From Austropuccinia psidii (lineage: Eukaryota; Basidiomycota; Pucciniomycetes; Pucciniales; Sphaerophragmiaceae), in contig JALGQZ010000008.1 in NCBI GenBank assembly GCA_023105745.1, positions 24,937,866 through 25,001,865 of the forward strand: 64,000 nt of DNA, in the 5' to 3' direction. The notes below the pieces were generated by a model. The model made no database searches. It was not told the DNA's origin and worked only from the letters and a program-made list of their open reading frames with translations. The position numbers were made by a program, and so were the translations under genes. The stretch's first letter is position 1, and each line of letters begins with the position of its first letter. Positions 36,912-49,091 of this stretch are shown here, one piece after another.

Positions 36912-38845
36912 TTTTAGCCTTGAAGAATGTCTTAAATACCCAGATAGGTCACAGATAGATCTAACGTAGCTTTAAAAATATGAAAAAGCCAAAGTCTATG
37001 TGCTGACTTAAAATTCATCATTTTTAATAAAGAGAATATGGATAAAATACTATTGTGTATGTAAGTAAATGCATATGAAGCCAGATTTGGATTAAAAAAG
37101 AAATTAAGATAGGCTAGCTACATAAGGTGAATTAGCTTAAACTAAATCTATGAGGTGCTAATATTGAAAGTACTTCAACAACCAATATCAATAATACATG
37201 AAAGATCTGTGTAAATGTTTTTCTTTGTGAATTTTAATACCAAAATAATGAGATTCTGAAAATGATCATTTTAAATGTACACTAAGATTAGCATTATTAA
37301 TACTTATGGAACTCAAAATGATTGAATTAATACATAAATTTTTGATTCACCCATAGTAGATATCAGTTGTTGAGCCTAAACTACTACTTTTTTGATGTAG
37401 AAATATCTAAGGGAGACAAAATAAATCAAAGAGAGCCAGGGTACCCAGTTTCTGAGTCCTCTGAGGTTCAGAAAGTCCTACAGCTTAGATGAATGGCTGA
37501 ACATAACCTAATTAGCTAACTAAGAATTTCTGGGAGCCTTGTTACTCAGGGTAAATACCATCAAATCATGTGAAAGTAGAAAATAAGCTTCTATTTTGAA
37601 ATGACAAGGTGGTAATGAGTAACTATGAATACTGTAACCATGAAAATTATTAATCATTTTTTATGGAACAATTAAAAAAGAGTAAGTGAAACACTTTTTG
37701 AAATAGTATCCATGGAATTAACTCATGGCAGCCATCTGGCCCTATAATATAGAGTTACACTACATAGAAAATGAGGTGAAACTTCAAACATTCATTTGAA
37801 GTACAATTTAAAATTAATATCTCTTAATATTCCAGCACCAATTTAGAAAAGGATAATCCACACAAAAATAAAAAAAGCCATTAAGTAATAATTCAACTTA
37901 AAATCCTGATTTACAGTCCAACTCACATGATTCCAGGAGAAATACTGAATTTTCAAGAATTCATAGAATATACAACCTGAAACAAAACTCCCAATAAATG
38001 TTATAAATATTAGAAAAAAATGAAAGAGGATTTACTTAGGTATCCTCAGTATTGATTAGCCATAAATAGGTTGGTATCTGCATAAAATAACTCTATTAGG
38101 TAATTATGATAATTTTTTGAAACAAAAACTAATTTAATCATTAGTAAAATAAGTTAATTGGCTTTGAATAATTCTTTTCTCATTTAGCTCCATAGAAGGC
38201 ATCCAAAATCTGTTGTATAATTAAAAAAAGTCTACTGTTCCTTTTTTGTCTAAAGATTCATCATCATAAGCCAGTTGAATTATTAAATAAATGATGAAAT
38301 TAGTGAGTAATGGTTATTACTCATCCTTGAGAACTTTTATCTCATCAAATAAACCAGGAATACTTGAAATAAAAGAATATTACCATTAAACGTAGTATTT
38401 CAACTTTAATTTTTGTATTGTTTCTTCAAATCAGATTTTTATTATTCAAGGCCATGAATAGTCCAAAAAGTCACTCTTAAAACTTTTTATATGGTATATC
38501 TGGAGTAATAGTGAGAATTTTATTACATTCTTAAGGGTTTTCCCCGAGTTTTTCAGTTCCATTTAATAATATATAATAATTACTGTTGAAAAATATAATT
38601 ATCAATTTAATAACTTGATATTAATTTAATAATAAGCTTTATTATTGAATAATCTTGTAAGTTATTCTAGTAGAAAGCTAATTCTTCCTTTTATAGTCAC
38701 TAGTAGAATTTATAAATTAAAAGAATCAATAAATTATTCATTTATTTCTGGTTATAAGGAATTTCTTTTTTATATTTTATAAGAATAGTCATAGTACTCA
38801 GGATTGATAATAACATTCAGAGCTCTGTTAGAGAAAAATCTTACA
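36912..38845 (+). repeat. 5' LTR of the Ty3/Gypsy element, family A, copy A3
   Basis: Aligns with A1 (5183-7102) in the same orientation over about 1.93 kb. The start is altered to TTTTAGCCTTGAAG, followed by the conserved CCCAGATAGGTCACAG, and the end reads AAAATCTTACA. It contains AGAGAGCCAGGGTACCC near 37431. It is followed by a Gypsy internal region in the plus sense and matched by the same-orientation copy A4 downstream, which makes it the 5' LTR. No tRNA primer-binding site is obvious after 38845; the stretch TGGGGTTATGGAAAG is the only candidate seen. Confidence 0.8.
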
Positions 38846-39449
38846 TATGGGGTTATGGAAAGTTATTTTGAATCTTGAACCCTTATTAAAATATTTTCTT
38901 GGCCTCATCCAAGCAGAATATATTAAGTGAATAATTATTTCTTTGCTTTTGAAAAACTTGATTTTTTTGAAATTGCTTTAAAATCTTTTCATTGAGGAAT
39001 TTGGATTAATTTTAATTTTTTTTTCACATCAAAATACTTATGAGGTTATTCTTTGAGTTTTTCTGAAATATTTTTTATTGAAAATTTTGATATTAACTTT
39101 CTCACAAAAATAATTAAAACTCAAAAAAATTGCATAAGAATATTTTTCCCCTTCTATAGTATTAATTGGTAGTGTCCTTAATAAAGTGCATTGAAGTTAG
39201 TAAAAAGCTTAATCAGAGATATATAACCAGTAAAGAATTTGAAGAAAGTGCATCATTCCATATTTGAAAGAAACACATTTTATTCATGAAAAACCTAGCC
39301 AAACGGCTTGCAAAAAAGATTTGTGTTGATTGTTCTTATTCTTGCAAAGCACTTCTATTGATTTGAAAATGGTGCACACCAGAAATGGAAGAAATAATTT
39401 GGTCAAACCAGATGGATCAGAATAGGACAAACAGGTAAGACCAGAGCTA

Positions 39450-40882
39450 AATAATTTGAACCCATTCAAAAAAGGAATATTTGGAGGATTCAAATGCTTA
39501 CCCCCATTCCCCAAGGTCTGTACCAACCAATTTAGATGTGAGCCCTGAGCCAAAAGTTATCCAGAGTACTTCCTTAAGTATTGAACCACTCGCAAGTGTC
39601 AGCCATAGAGATATGTGTATACCAGTACAAAAAGTGGCTTAAAACAGCCCAAGAGTAAGAATGGGAAGTATTCCCAAGCCTTTGGAAGGGTACTACAAGC
39701 TCTTACTCACACATCCAGATGTTTTTGGTTCAGGAGAAGATCATAGAGCCCTTTAGAGGGTAGAGCTCAATTTCTTGCAAGGGCAAATTCAAGAAAATCA
39801 ACTACTTCCTCAAGAAGAAAAGTCTTCTGTTAGTGGACCAAAGGAAAGAGCTGGATATTATCCTAGCTTTGGACAAAGATGGACCTGAAGCATCAACCAG
39901 CTCCAGAAATACACAGTAAAAAGCCAAAGGGACATAAAGAAATGGAAATTTACCATAATAAACAAAAAAGGGAAAGGAAAAGCCAATTGGAACAGAGATT
40001 ACCCAAAACAGTACATGATTACCACAGTGGAACAAGAAGCTGTGGAAAGTGTATTCAATATGGTCACAACTCCCATGGATTTTACAACCAGGGAACAGGA
40101 AAAGATGAAAAGGCCCTTCAAGCTGAAAGGATGGCTTGAATTGGTAATATGAAGTATAATATAAATTTGAAACTCAAAATTTTGAACAAGGAGTTGAAGA
40201 AACTAAAATTCAATATGAGTGACTTAACAAAATGACAGAAGTTTCCCTGAATGGTGTAAAGGAACAATTGTAAGAATTGAGTCCATTTAAAATAGTGTAA
40301 CAGAATTGAGGATAAAATCACAATTTCAAAAGAAAAAACAGTTTTTTTGAATAATAGTTCCATTAATAATATTTATGACCAGCTTATGTATTTGAAAAAC
40401 CATATTCTGAAAATAGGGATTCACACAGCTCATGAAAGAAATTTTCTTTCTGACCACTTTGAGAATAATGATAAATATAAATAGACAGAGTTGAAAGACA
40501 AATAATTAAAAAATTGAATTAAATTGCAGAAAAGGTTTATAAACCAAATTTTCAAATGCCCAGATATTCTACACCTTGAACTTGAGGGAAACTATCTTGA
40601 AAAGGAAATCGTGAGCCCATTTCCAAGAAATACCTCTGGGAATATGTCATATACTTAAAAAGACATTCGCAGAATAGAATAATGGTCAAATTTCTATTGT
40701 GACAAAGAATAAAACCATATTGAATTAGTCATGGTAGTGTATGCTTTACAGGAAGACTTTAACATACCATTCATAGTGGCAATAATACACTCATTGTTTA
40801 CCAGTACTAACAAGAAATGGTATTATAAATGAGACAGGAAAATAGGATAAAAAATTGTCATTTATGGAAATTTGAAATAATC
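39450..40882 (+). pseudogene. Gag relic of the Gypsy element, first part
   Basis: From about 39690 to 39900 one frame reads through with only TAG stops and gives a recognisable gag peptide (for example ALTHTSRCFWFRRR, then PLEGRAQFLARANSRKSTT). It continues into an 86-codon open frame at 39879-40139 rich in K, Q, E and H, containing CGKCIQYGHNSHG. From about 40740 to 40840 the capsid-like sequence LQEDFNIP, LHSLFT and KKWYYK can be read with small errors. The frame is then cut by the B4 insertion and resumes at 42711. Gag forms the particle and binds element RNA; this copy cannot. Confidence 0.75.
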
Positions 40883-42710
40883 TGTGAGCCTTTGATATAT
40901 GATTACATATCCAAAAAGGTCAAAAAACACATTTACAAAACTCATTTTTATGATAAGAATTGAAATTACAATCTGAAAATAAGTGAAAATTTCACAAAAA
41001 AGCATAAATTCTTGATCATCTCAGAACACAATGAGTAGGAATGTAAAATGAATTACAAAATTGGATCAACCATCAAAAACTACATATATTAATATTTCCT
41101 GTCATATCTGTAAACCCAATAATTACTGAGATAACCTGAATATATGAACTTTTATGATCAGTGCATATATTCATGGTGTTTAGCTCATAAAGCTTTAATT
41201 AAAAATGAGAAAGAGTTGATTAAAAAATAAAGTTACCACAAAACAACTGTAAGAATGAAGATATAAACTTTATTTGACAAGCTATACAAAGGTAAAACAT
41301 ATAAGGGGATATTAGGAAAAATAGTAATAGCTGTTGACCACTTTGAATTAAAAGTGGTCCAAACTTAAAAAAAAGTGAATATTCAGCTTCTAATAGCTCA
41401 TGGGTGAAGAATGATGTAATTTTAATCATGATATTCAAGGTAAAACCCTATGAAATCATGGGTTGAAGTCCAAAATAGTAAATTTTTACAGAAATGATGA
41501 GCTACAAGAAAAATAATCCAAAAAGAGTTTTCATGATATAATAAAATACTCTTAGAGCCTGAGTAAGGAAATTTCAAGCTATTAGAATTCACTATCTAAA
41601 TATTTTTAGCATGAAAGACCTAAAAGTTATCAATGATAAAAGTTAAGGCTCAAAAATGATCATTTATGATCAATAACTCTAATCTTATTTTAGGCTTAAA
41701 AGTTTAATAAGAGATAAAAATGGTAGATATTATTATTTTATAATTAAAGCTACTATAATAAATTAAATTAAATTAAATTAAATTCTTTTTCAAGCTTATC
41801 ACATCAGTTAATTAGAGTTATAGTGATAACTCTAAGAAATGACATAATAATGAGATAAAAAAGGTTTAATAATGATTTAATCATCACCAAACCTTAAAAT
41901 ACTGATTGATTCCAGTGAATAGAGTCAGTAAAAATCTAGAAGAGGGTATCTTTTCACTAGAAAGAAGAGTATTTACTATAACAGGACCACCCTTCCTCTA
42001 TTTCTCCATTAAATGCTACAAATAGAATGAAAACATTAAATAAAAGGTAAATTTCTTTATTATTTAATATGAAACTGTTATATAATTAAAGACCAAACCT
42101 TCATCTTATAGTATAATTATTTTATATTTTATTACATTGATTTTTTCTTGGAATTTGTTAAATTATCTTAAAATCTCTAAAGCCATGTAAAAAATAGCAA
42201 GATTTGTAATTCTCTTTATTTTTTATTTTAAATACAATTTAAATAAGTTTTTTTATATTTTTAGGTGTATAAAAATTAAAAATGATCATTTTAAGTGTTG
42301 AAGGAAGGTTCTTTTCCCTTTATTATTATTTTTAATAATTCTAATATTGACATAAATAGTATTTATATTAATATATAACTTTAATATTAGTAATACTATT
42401 TTTATTAATTGCTATTCATTATTAAACATCAATTTTCCATCCATTTATTAATTGTTTGTACCATTAATAAATTGCCATAAATATGCTAATTTATTTGATA
42501 TTAATATATTTTATTTATCATATTATTTTGTAATAAGTTTATATTATATCATTATTTCTTGATAATATAATCAATTTTAAACCATAATTATAATATATAT
42601 TTATTATTATAATTATTGTTAATATTATTATTCATTAAATTAGGACATTCATAGTACAATAAGTAAACTATTAGTAATTTTCACTTATTGTTTCATAGTC
42701 AAACCTTAGA
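40883..42710 (+). repeat. Solo LTR, family B, copy B4, nested in the Gypsy gag
   Basis: A 1,828-bp copy from TGTGAGCCTTTGATATATG to AGTCAAACCTTAGA. Flanks are TAATC (40878-40882) and TAATT (42711-42715), a duplication with one C-to-T difference. Gag sequence ends just before it and continues just after it, so the insertion is younger than the Gypsy copy. It contains a short (AATTA)n run at 41761-41784 and the family motif AAAGTGGTCCAAACTTAAA near 41351-41369. Confidence 0.9.
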
Positions 42711-42715
42711 TAATT

Positions 42716-43350
42716 AACAAGTGGGAAAACAACTCCTGGGAGCATAAAATGCAAAATTCTTTTAAGGACGTCCTCTTCAGCTCTGAAAGGGATAAAGCAC
42801 TAACTTGGTTCCTTAAATAGAAAGAAAGACTATCTGCATTACACCCAGATATGTGTGACTAAATTATTATCATAAAAATATGGAGGAAATGTGGATGGGA
42901 CAAAGAGCATGATATAAAATGCATGTTTTTAAAGCCATGTTCTACAGAGGTCTATATTAATGAAATAAAAAATATAATTACTAGGAACTGGAATATGAGC
43001 CCTGTTGAGTGCATAAATATACCAAATAATACAATAAAGGAAAAGAAAACTTGAATACCTATCTTGAAATGTCAAAAATGTGGAATTAAATTACATTTCC
43101 CCAATAATCTTACCAAAAATACTAAAATAAATGAATTAAAAGTCACTCAAAAGGTCCTTTTTCCTGAGGAAAAAGAAGAATCTAGAGATAAGTTTTTCAA
43201 TTGCTGATAAGAGAAAAGCTTAAGAGCTCCATATTGAAAATATAAAATCAAAATTTGAAGTTATTCAAGCCCATCCTCACTTACTACAATAAAGTTAGGA
43301 TTTCTATAACTTAGTGAATATTCAATATGTCATAATTCAGAAACCCAAAC
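42716..43350 (+). pseudogene. Gag relic, continuation after the nested LTR
   Basis: Immediately after B4 the frame reads NKWENNSWEHKMQNSF, then SSERDKALTWFL, one TAG, and KERLSALHPDMCD. This is the capsid segment expected to follow the part at 40740-40870. The continuity across the nested LTR shows where B4 inserted. Beyond about 42900 the frame is broken by several stops and shifts towards the protease. Confidence 0.75.
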
Positions 43351-43369
43351 CTGATAAATAAAGGTATTG

Positions 43370-43850
43370 CACTTCCAGAGAATGTTATATCACATCAATT
43401 GTGATAGGTGATGTAGAAGACAAGGTTTACTTAGATAAAGGGGCTTTTTTGCACATGTGTGGGGAAAGACTACCTCAATACCAGAAATAGACATTTTAAG
43501 AGACATCTGTTTCCAATAGAAGGTGTATAGTTGAGAAGTGCCAGTGTTAACATGTATCCACTAGGTATACCCAACCCACCAGGAAGTGTTAGTGTTCAAG
43601 CTGAGATAGCAGTAATTGATAAATGTACCTCTCAAGAAATCATAATTGGTAATCACTAATTGAGAATCTATGGTATGTACATTGGTGACAATAAGGAAAA
43701 ATATCTCTTTTATTTTCACAATATTCCCATACAGATATCAGTCATATTTCCAGTCAAAGATAAGTGTGAAGGGGGAATTGTGTCAAGTCAGCTTAAGGAA
43801 GAAAAGATTAATCTATATTTGTCACCAAAGATAAGAAATAGCTAAAAAAT
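43370..43850 (+). pseudogene. Aspartic protease and linker relic of the Gypsy element
   Basis: Frame fragments correspond to the retropepsin region and its C-terminal linker. The stretch near 43425-43470 reads as a degraded active-site block. The open frame 43660-43845 contains LRIYGMYIGDNKEKY, equivalent to the conserved segment following the ILGNDYL-type motif of related Gypsy proteases (here IIGNH at about 43640). In life this domain would process the polyprotein. The catalytic triplet is not clearly preserved. Confidence 0.6.
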
Positions 43851-44029
43851 ATTTTGTACACATATAAGGATTCCCTTTCCTTAGATAATTACCCACCAGG
43901 TGCAGTCAGACAAAAAAAAGTGGAAATTACCCTTAATATTTACAGAACATATCATACAGTATTGATAAGATCATCTTATCAAGAAAGTACAAGAGATAGA
44001 GAAGACTAGAAAAAACGTATAAAATAGTG

Positions 44030-44560
44030 GATTAAGCTTTATGTGTTGAGACAAGTAGGTCATAATGAGGAAGCTGCAGTCAAAACTCTTGCTATCATTT
44101 CTTGGAACAATTTAAAGTAAAGCATGGTTGGTGATTTTAGATAATTGAACTCCTATAAAGGTTTGTGTAGGTACCAAATTCCTGAAATCAAAGAAAATTT
44201 GACAAAAACTTCTAAGCCCAAGTATATAAGATCAATTGATGCATGGAAAGGGTTTCCTCAGAATTTCTTCACAGAAAATGAAATAAACTTATTAGAATTA
44301 GAACTCACTGTGATATTCATGAGTATCCAAGGCTGTACTTTGAGATCAAACAAACTTCATCTCACTATAAAATGATGATTAATACCATCTTTCCAACAGA
44401 TTTATTTCAGCTTTGTTACTTAAAAACCAAAGTAGAAGAAGTGTTTCTTGAGCCAATAACCCAGAATAAAAATGAAATTATGTCTGTTTTTTGGGGTTTC
44501 CATTTATTACAGGAAGAAACTAAAAGAATTAGAATTACTGGCCGAATCACGCAAAGAATT
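44030..44560 (+). pseudogene. Reverse transcriptase relic lacking the YxDD block
   Basis: In successive frames one reads QVGHNEEAAVKT, MVGDFR, YQIPEIKENLTKTSKPKYI, RSIDAWKGFPQN and, at 44372 onwards, MMINTIFPTDLF. These are the fingers and palm segments of a Gypsy RT in the correct order. Directly afterwards comes LEPITQNKNEIMSVFWGF, which belongs well downstream in the family. Roughly 80 residues, including the catalytic YxDD motif, are therefore missing near 44405-44425. The enzyme is dead. Confidence 0.82.
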
Positions 44561-45030
44561 TGTGATGAGACAGGAGCGGATTGAAATATATGAATAATAA
44601 ATAAAGTCCTTAAAGAAACACCTTTATGTCTTGTACCTGACTGGAATATAGCCTTCAATGTGAAAATTCATTACTGTGGTTATGGATTATGAAAAGCCCT
44701 AAGAAAAGTACAGAGTATTGATGATAAAACAATGGATGGACCAGTGTGTTTTATTTCGAGAAACATCAATCAAGCAGAGGCAAGATATAGGTAAAATAAG
44801 ATTCAACTCTTATATTCTGTATGGAAAATTGAGCAATAACACTATTATCTTTGGAGAAGTTGTTTTGAAATGATGGATTACTGTAGTTTATTGAAATTAA
44901 TTTTAAACATAAAAATATGAAACAGACATATGTTTAGAGAAAAAATAGCCATTCAATAATATAGAGAAAATATGCCTATGGTAAATAAAGAAGAGAAAAT
45001 AAATAAGAATTTTGATAGAATTAGCAGGCG
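44540..45030 (+). pseudogene. RNase H region relic of the Gypsy element
   Basis: RITQRICDET at about 44545-44575 marks the RT-RNase H connection. Further on, SIDDKTMDGPVCFISRNIN and EARYR (about 44715-44790) give the block preceding the RNase H catalytic core. After that the frame is lost in stops and shifts. Order and strand agree with the flanking RT and integrase relics. Confidence 0.72.
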
Positions 45031-46010
45031 GGAATTAGAAAATAAACCCAATGAACCAGCTTATGTAATTCTTTATTAAGAAACCAAGATTCCGATTGAA
45101 GGCATTAGCATAACTGAAATTTGGACTGAATTGTTTGAAGTAGTAAGATATTCATATAAACAGGATATAAATTGCTGTACATTGACACCCATATTAGACA
45201 AAGACTGTAAAGATACAGAATTAGCTAGCTTATCAGATGGTATATTGAGAGATTAGTATGATTAATGGAGGTTTTACCTGTTTGAGGGTATAATATGTCA
45301 TATAAATCAAGATTCTTGTTTTATGAAATTATGCAGAAGATTACTGATCAATACCATTCTCCAAAAAATTCAAAATACTATATAGTCTGTTAACCTTTCA
45401 AAATATAGGAAAATTGAAAGCGTAAAGAGATGTGAATGGTGGAAATATTGAAGAAAGAAATCCATTGAGTATTGAGACACTTGTGAAAGGTTAGAAAAGT
45501 AGATAGAAGTACTAGAAATAAATATGGACTTATTATCCACATCCCCTTAGGAATTGGATGAAATGGATAGCATTACAGCACAGCACAGAGTTAATGATAG
45601 AATCTACAAAGCTTGTTTAGTAATAGTGGAAAGATAAATAAAAGCCCAATTTTCTTGCAATGTCATGAAGATGACACTCCTATTCCACATACAGAATTAT
45701 TTAGGAATGTAATAAGTGTCAGAGACCACAAATTTGCATTTTCCCTCTGGACCAATCTTCATAGATTAATTGGGAATAAATTATTCTTTTCCACAAAATA
45801 TAACCCTCAATCTAAGGGGCTATTAGAAAGTGTATATAAAGATCTAGGGAGCATAATCAGGATATTTTGTGCTTATGTATTAGAACTTGAGGATTCATAT
45901 GGACTTAACTATAATATGTGCATCTTTGATACCTGCAATAGAGGTGGAATACAGAAAATTTGTTTATTCTTACCAGGAAAACTATTCCTATCTTAGAACA
46001 ACAATAGAGC
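45031..46010 (+). pseudogene. Integrase relic of the Gypsy element
   Basis: Segments before 45300 read NEPAYVI and IPIEGISITEIWTELFE, then FYLFEGIICH near the HHCC zinc-finger region. The open frame 45613-45996 (127 codons) carries NKSPIFLQCHEDDT, VISVRDHKFAFSLWTNLH, NPQSKGLLES and IIRIFCAYVLELEDS, typical of the DDE core. A first Asp may survive as NMDLL near 45522. The second catalytic Asp, expected in SDRD, is Val here. Glu survives in LLES. The protein would insert element cDNA; this copy is inactive. Confidence 0.85.
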
Positions 46011-46620
46011 TCAATGATTCCAGAAGATATGATGATCAATTATTTTACTGATATTAATCCTACAGCAGACAGAATCAATTTTCTGCTTGAAAAAAGTCAA
46101 AAGAAATATCAAATCAAGACATAAAGGATTCCTTTGCACATATTAAAGAGAAGTGGGATAATATTAATAAAGTACCAGAATTCAAAGGAGGGGACAGATT
46201 AATAGCTTATAACTTAAATTTTAATCATAATAAAGGATAGAATAAAAGAAAAAATACTTATCTAGGTCATTTTTCAATTTAGCCTTAAATGAAACCAATG
46301 CAGTTAAAGTGGAATTGAGTGGTAAATTGGAAAGCTATGTCCTACCTTCCCAAGAATCTTGATGAAGCACATCAAAAAGATGATAAAGAGTGCTTGATTT
46401 GAAGGAACCCATCTCCTTCAGCTGTGCCACCAGTGGAGCGGAATGAGGAAAGAATTATCAAGAAAGGTATAAAATAAAAGATAATTGAAGTTAAAAATGG
46501 AGGAGAAAGCTAGGCATATATAGAAGCCTAGTAAATGATGATCAATTCATTTCAGAATCAAATATACTTTACACAGATGTAAATTTGAGAATATTAAGGT
46601 ATGAAAGAAGCCCAAAAGCC
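46011..46620 (+). pseudogene. Integrase C-terminal part, possible chromodomain
   Basis: Readable pieces in changing frames are INPTADRINFLLEK, then DSFAHIKEKWDNINKVPEFK with GDRLI, then NAVKVELSGKLES, and near 46550 ISESNI followed by LRILRYERSPKP. The order matches the C-terminal barrel and the chromodomain-like tail of chromovirus-type Gypsy integrases. The chromodomain identification rests on position and the last few residues only. Confidence 0.65.
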
Positions 46621-46754
46621 TGAATATTCCTATGAATATTTTTTCTTTAATTCATCTGAGTAGTAAAGGGATTTTGGGAAGTGGAAATAAGCCCCCTATG
46701 GGTCTTTTGATTCTTTGAATACACTAATCAAAGTGCTGTACAATATTATTGTTT

Positions 46755-46765
46755 GGTGGGAGGAG
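46755..46765 (+). promoter_or_regulatory. Polypurine tract before the 3' LTR
   Basis: The purine-rich run GGTGGGAGGAG lies directly against the TGGTGACAC start of LTR A4. That is the position of the plus-strand primer in LTR retrotransposons, and it fixes the LTR boundary at 46765/46766. Confidence 0.7.
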
Positions 46766-47682
46766 TGGTGACACTTGAGATATGTTTTACATACTTAAAT
46801 AGGCAAGAAATAAATCTAAAATAACTTTTTGAAATATTGAAAATACATAAGTAGCTTACATGATCATAATTAATCATTTTCCATAAAGAAGAATATAGAT
46901 GCAGGTTCTTGAATAAGTAAATCCATGTATTCAAGGCTAGATTTTGATTCTATGCAGAAATTTGCCTAGGGAAACTCCATAATATGAAGAACCTTAAGTT
47001 AAATCTATGAGGTGAAAATATTCAAAATGATTCAAAAATTTAGCATCAATACCACATAAAAGATTTGTTTAAATATTCTTTTTTTTGAATCTTAATGCCA
47101 AAATAATGAGGATCTGAAAATAACCATGTTACATGTACACTAAGATTTCTATTATTAATATTTGTGTATATTATAATTAATCTATTGCTGAAGTTTCGAT
47201 ACATCTATAATGGATGTCAGGTTTTGAGCCTAAATTAGTATTTTATATTTACAAATACCAAAGGGAGACAGAAGAAATCAAAGAGAGCTAGGTTAACCCA
47301 ATTTCAAAGGCCTTTTAAGTAAATCCAGTCTCATAGCTTAGATAAAGGGCTAATAATGACTTAATGACCTGATGAAATGTTTTTTGTGAGCCTTTATTCT
47401 AAGGATCAGTCCCATTATGTCAGGAGAAAATAGAAAATAAGTGGCTATTTTAGCATGACAAGGAGGTAGAGAGTACCTCTGGCTCCTGTAAGAATTTCCA
47501 TTCTTGAGAACTTTGCATGGATAAGCCCAAAAAGAGTATTTGAAACCCTTTTGGGCCTATTATCAATCAAATTACCACTTAAAAACAGGCTTCCACCATA
47601 ATATTTAGCTACACTACATAGAAAATGATGTAAAAACCCAAAGATAAATTCAAAATACAATTGCAAATGAACAGATCTGGAG
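46766..47682 (+). repeat. 3' LTR of the Gypsy element, family A, copy A4, first part
   Basis: Starts TGGTGACACTTGAG and follows A1 and A3 in the same orientation to about position 890 of the family. Landmarks include AAAGAGAGCTAGGTTAACCC near 47280, AGGAGGTAGAGAGTACC near 47460 and TACACTACATAGAAAATGA near 47611. It is then interrupted by the E2 element. Sequence after E2 (from 49092) resumes with A-like motifs, so the LTR probably continues there. Long open frames at 47445-47786 and 47661-47903 cross this junction and are not genes. Confidence 0.78.
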
Positions 47683-47687
47683 CTTTC

Positions 47688-49086
47688 TGTCAGCCTGTGA
47701 CTCAAAACCAGAGCACAAACATGAGAGCCAAATACCATAAACCAATGGTAAAGCCAAGATACCACCAAAAAATGGAGCTGAGCCAAACCAGCTCAAGAGG
47801 AAACTCACCTATTTCCAAATATACAAGTACCATCATCATAGGAAAAATAATAACAAAGTTATTCCTGCTCAAAGTTGTTGCTGAGCATAAGCCTCAATTT
47901 TAACCTCTCATCTGAAATAAATAGGGGGAGGCTTAAACCCAGAAAATGGGTATTAAAATTGAAGCTCTAAGTCAGGGCTATCTAATGGTATTAGCCAAAT
48001 TGAGCTAACACCAAAACTACAGAAGCTATGGCCAAAATAAGGCCAAATAAGGGTGAATAAAATATTTACCTCTCATATAACTTCTACAGTTTTAGTGTGA
48101 GATACGTAAAGTGAGATTTTTTTGGAAAGAGAACAATAAGGGCTAAATTAAGGCGCCTTTCATTTTCCCATATCTCATACAGAACAAAATTTATGGAGAA
48201 AAAAAGCTCCATACAGATATTGAGAAAATCATATATCTGAATAACAGAAATTTTACATGAAATAACTTTGCCATATTTAATGTTACCTATACCAAATGAG
48301 GGACCATTGTGTATATTTCATCCAGGGCTACACAATGAGCCAACTTTGAGCTCAATATCTCAAAAATGGACAAATGTATAGCAGTTTTAAAGTTAAAATA
48401 CCACAATTGGGCCAATACACCTTTTCTGTGGGATAATATCCCATAACCATGATTATGAGGTGTCAAACAGAGAAATAAGCATGTTTAGAATTTGATACCT
48501 CATATTTCATTCAATAATGGGGTCCCATGAAGGTTCTGTACAGCATTCTATGCTTCATACACGTCAGAAGAGGTCTGTGTGGTCCCTAGATGAAAATTTT
48601 CACCCTGTATTGGTGGGAACTGCCCAGATGTGGTTTCAAAACCACATATGAGCCCAATAAGGAGTATACAGGCCCTGTTGAAACCACAAGCCAGTATTAT
48701 TAAGTGAAAAATCTTCACTTCATCCACGTGAAATGGTCTAGAGGACCTTTTAACCCAATTTCAGGATAAAAAGGGACCTTTCTCTGCCCAAAAGAGGAAT
48801 CCTCATACTTCTCTTGAATTCCTACATATTCTAGCTTTCAAAAACAGCTATACTCTTGGAAATAATCAGGTATAATTATAATTTTAATTATTGTAGTCTT
48901 TCATTATAATAATCCAATTGATAAAGCTGAACCCAGGGCTTTCAACAGCGCTCACCACCACTAAAACCTTTTAGCAAAGCCCCTATATTTTAATCAAAAC
49001 ATTTTTTATCATTATTATCTGTGTCACAGTCATATTTTATGCTGTAAATACTATTATTATCACCTCTTCATAGACTCAGCCTGACA
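47688..49086 (+). repeat. LTR-like element, family E, copy E2, nested in A4
   Basis: 1,399 bp from TGTCAGCCTGTGACTC to GACTCAGCCTGACA, the reverse complement of E1. Exact 5-bp duplications CTTTC stand at 47683-47687 and 49087-49091. The ends form an imperfect inverted repeat of about 14-16 bp, longer than usual for an LTR. A small non-autonomous DNA element is thus an alternative, though size, TG/CA ends and 5-bp duplication fit a solo LTR. It lies inside the 3' LTR of the Gypsy copy and is younger than it. Confidence 0.86.
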
Positions 49087-49091
49087 CTTTC

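Larger units (their letters stand above)
38846..46765 (+). mobile_element. Internal region of a degenerate Ty3/Gypsy retrotransposon
   Basis: The region between same-orientation LTRs A3 and A4 carries, in order, relics of gag, protease, reverse transcriptase, RNase H, integrase and a C-terminal, possibly chromodomain, part. This order is diagnostic of Ty3/Gypsy. A solo B LTR (40883-42710) is inserted within gag. Removing it leaves about 6.1 kb of internal sequence. The first ~500 bp (38846-39400) is untranslated leader or unrecognisable. Many stops, frameshifts and deletions make it non-autonomous. The phrasing matches Gypsy polyproteins I associate with rust fungi. Confidence 0.88.

Noticed and set aside
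39284..39553. 89-codon minus-strand frame in the Gypsy element
   Set aside because: It lies antisense to the degenerate gag leader and coding region, whose plus-strand reading gives recognisable gag peptide.
47445..47903. Open frames of 113 and 80 codons on opposite strands
   Set aside because: They cross the junction of LTR A4 and element E2, are antisense to each other and have no domain. They are chance openings in repeat DNA.
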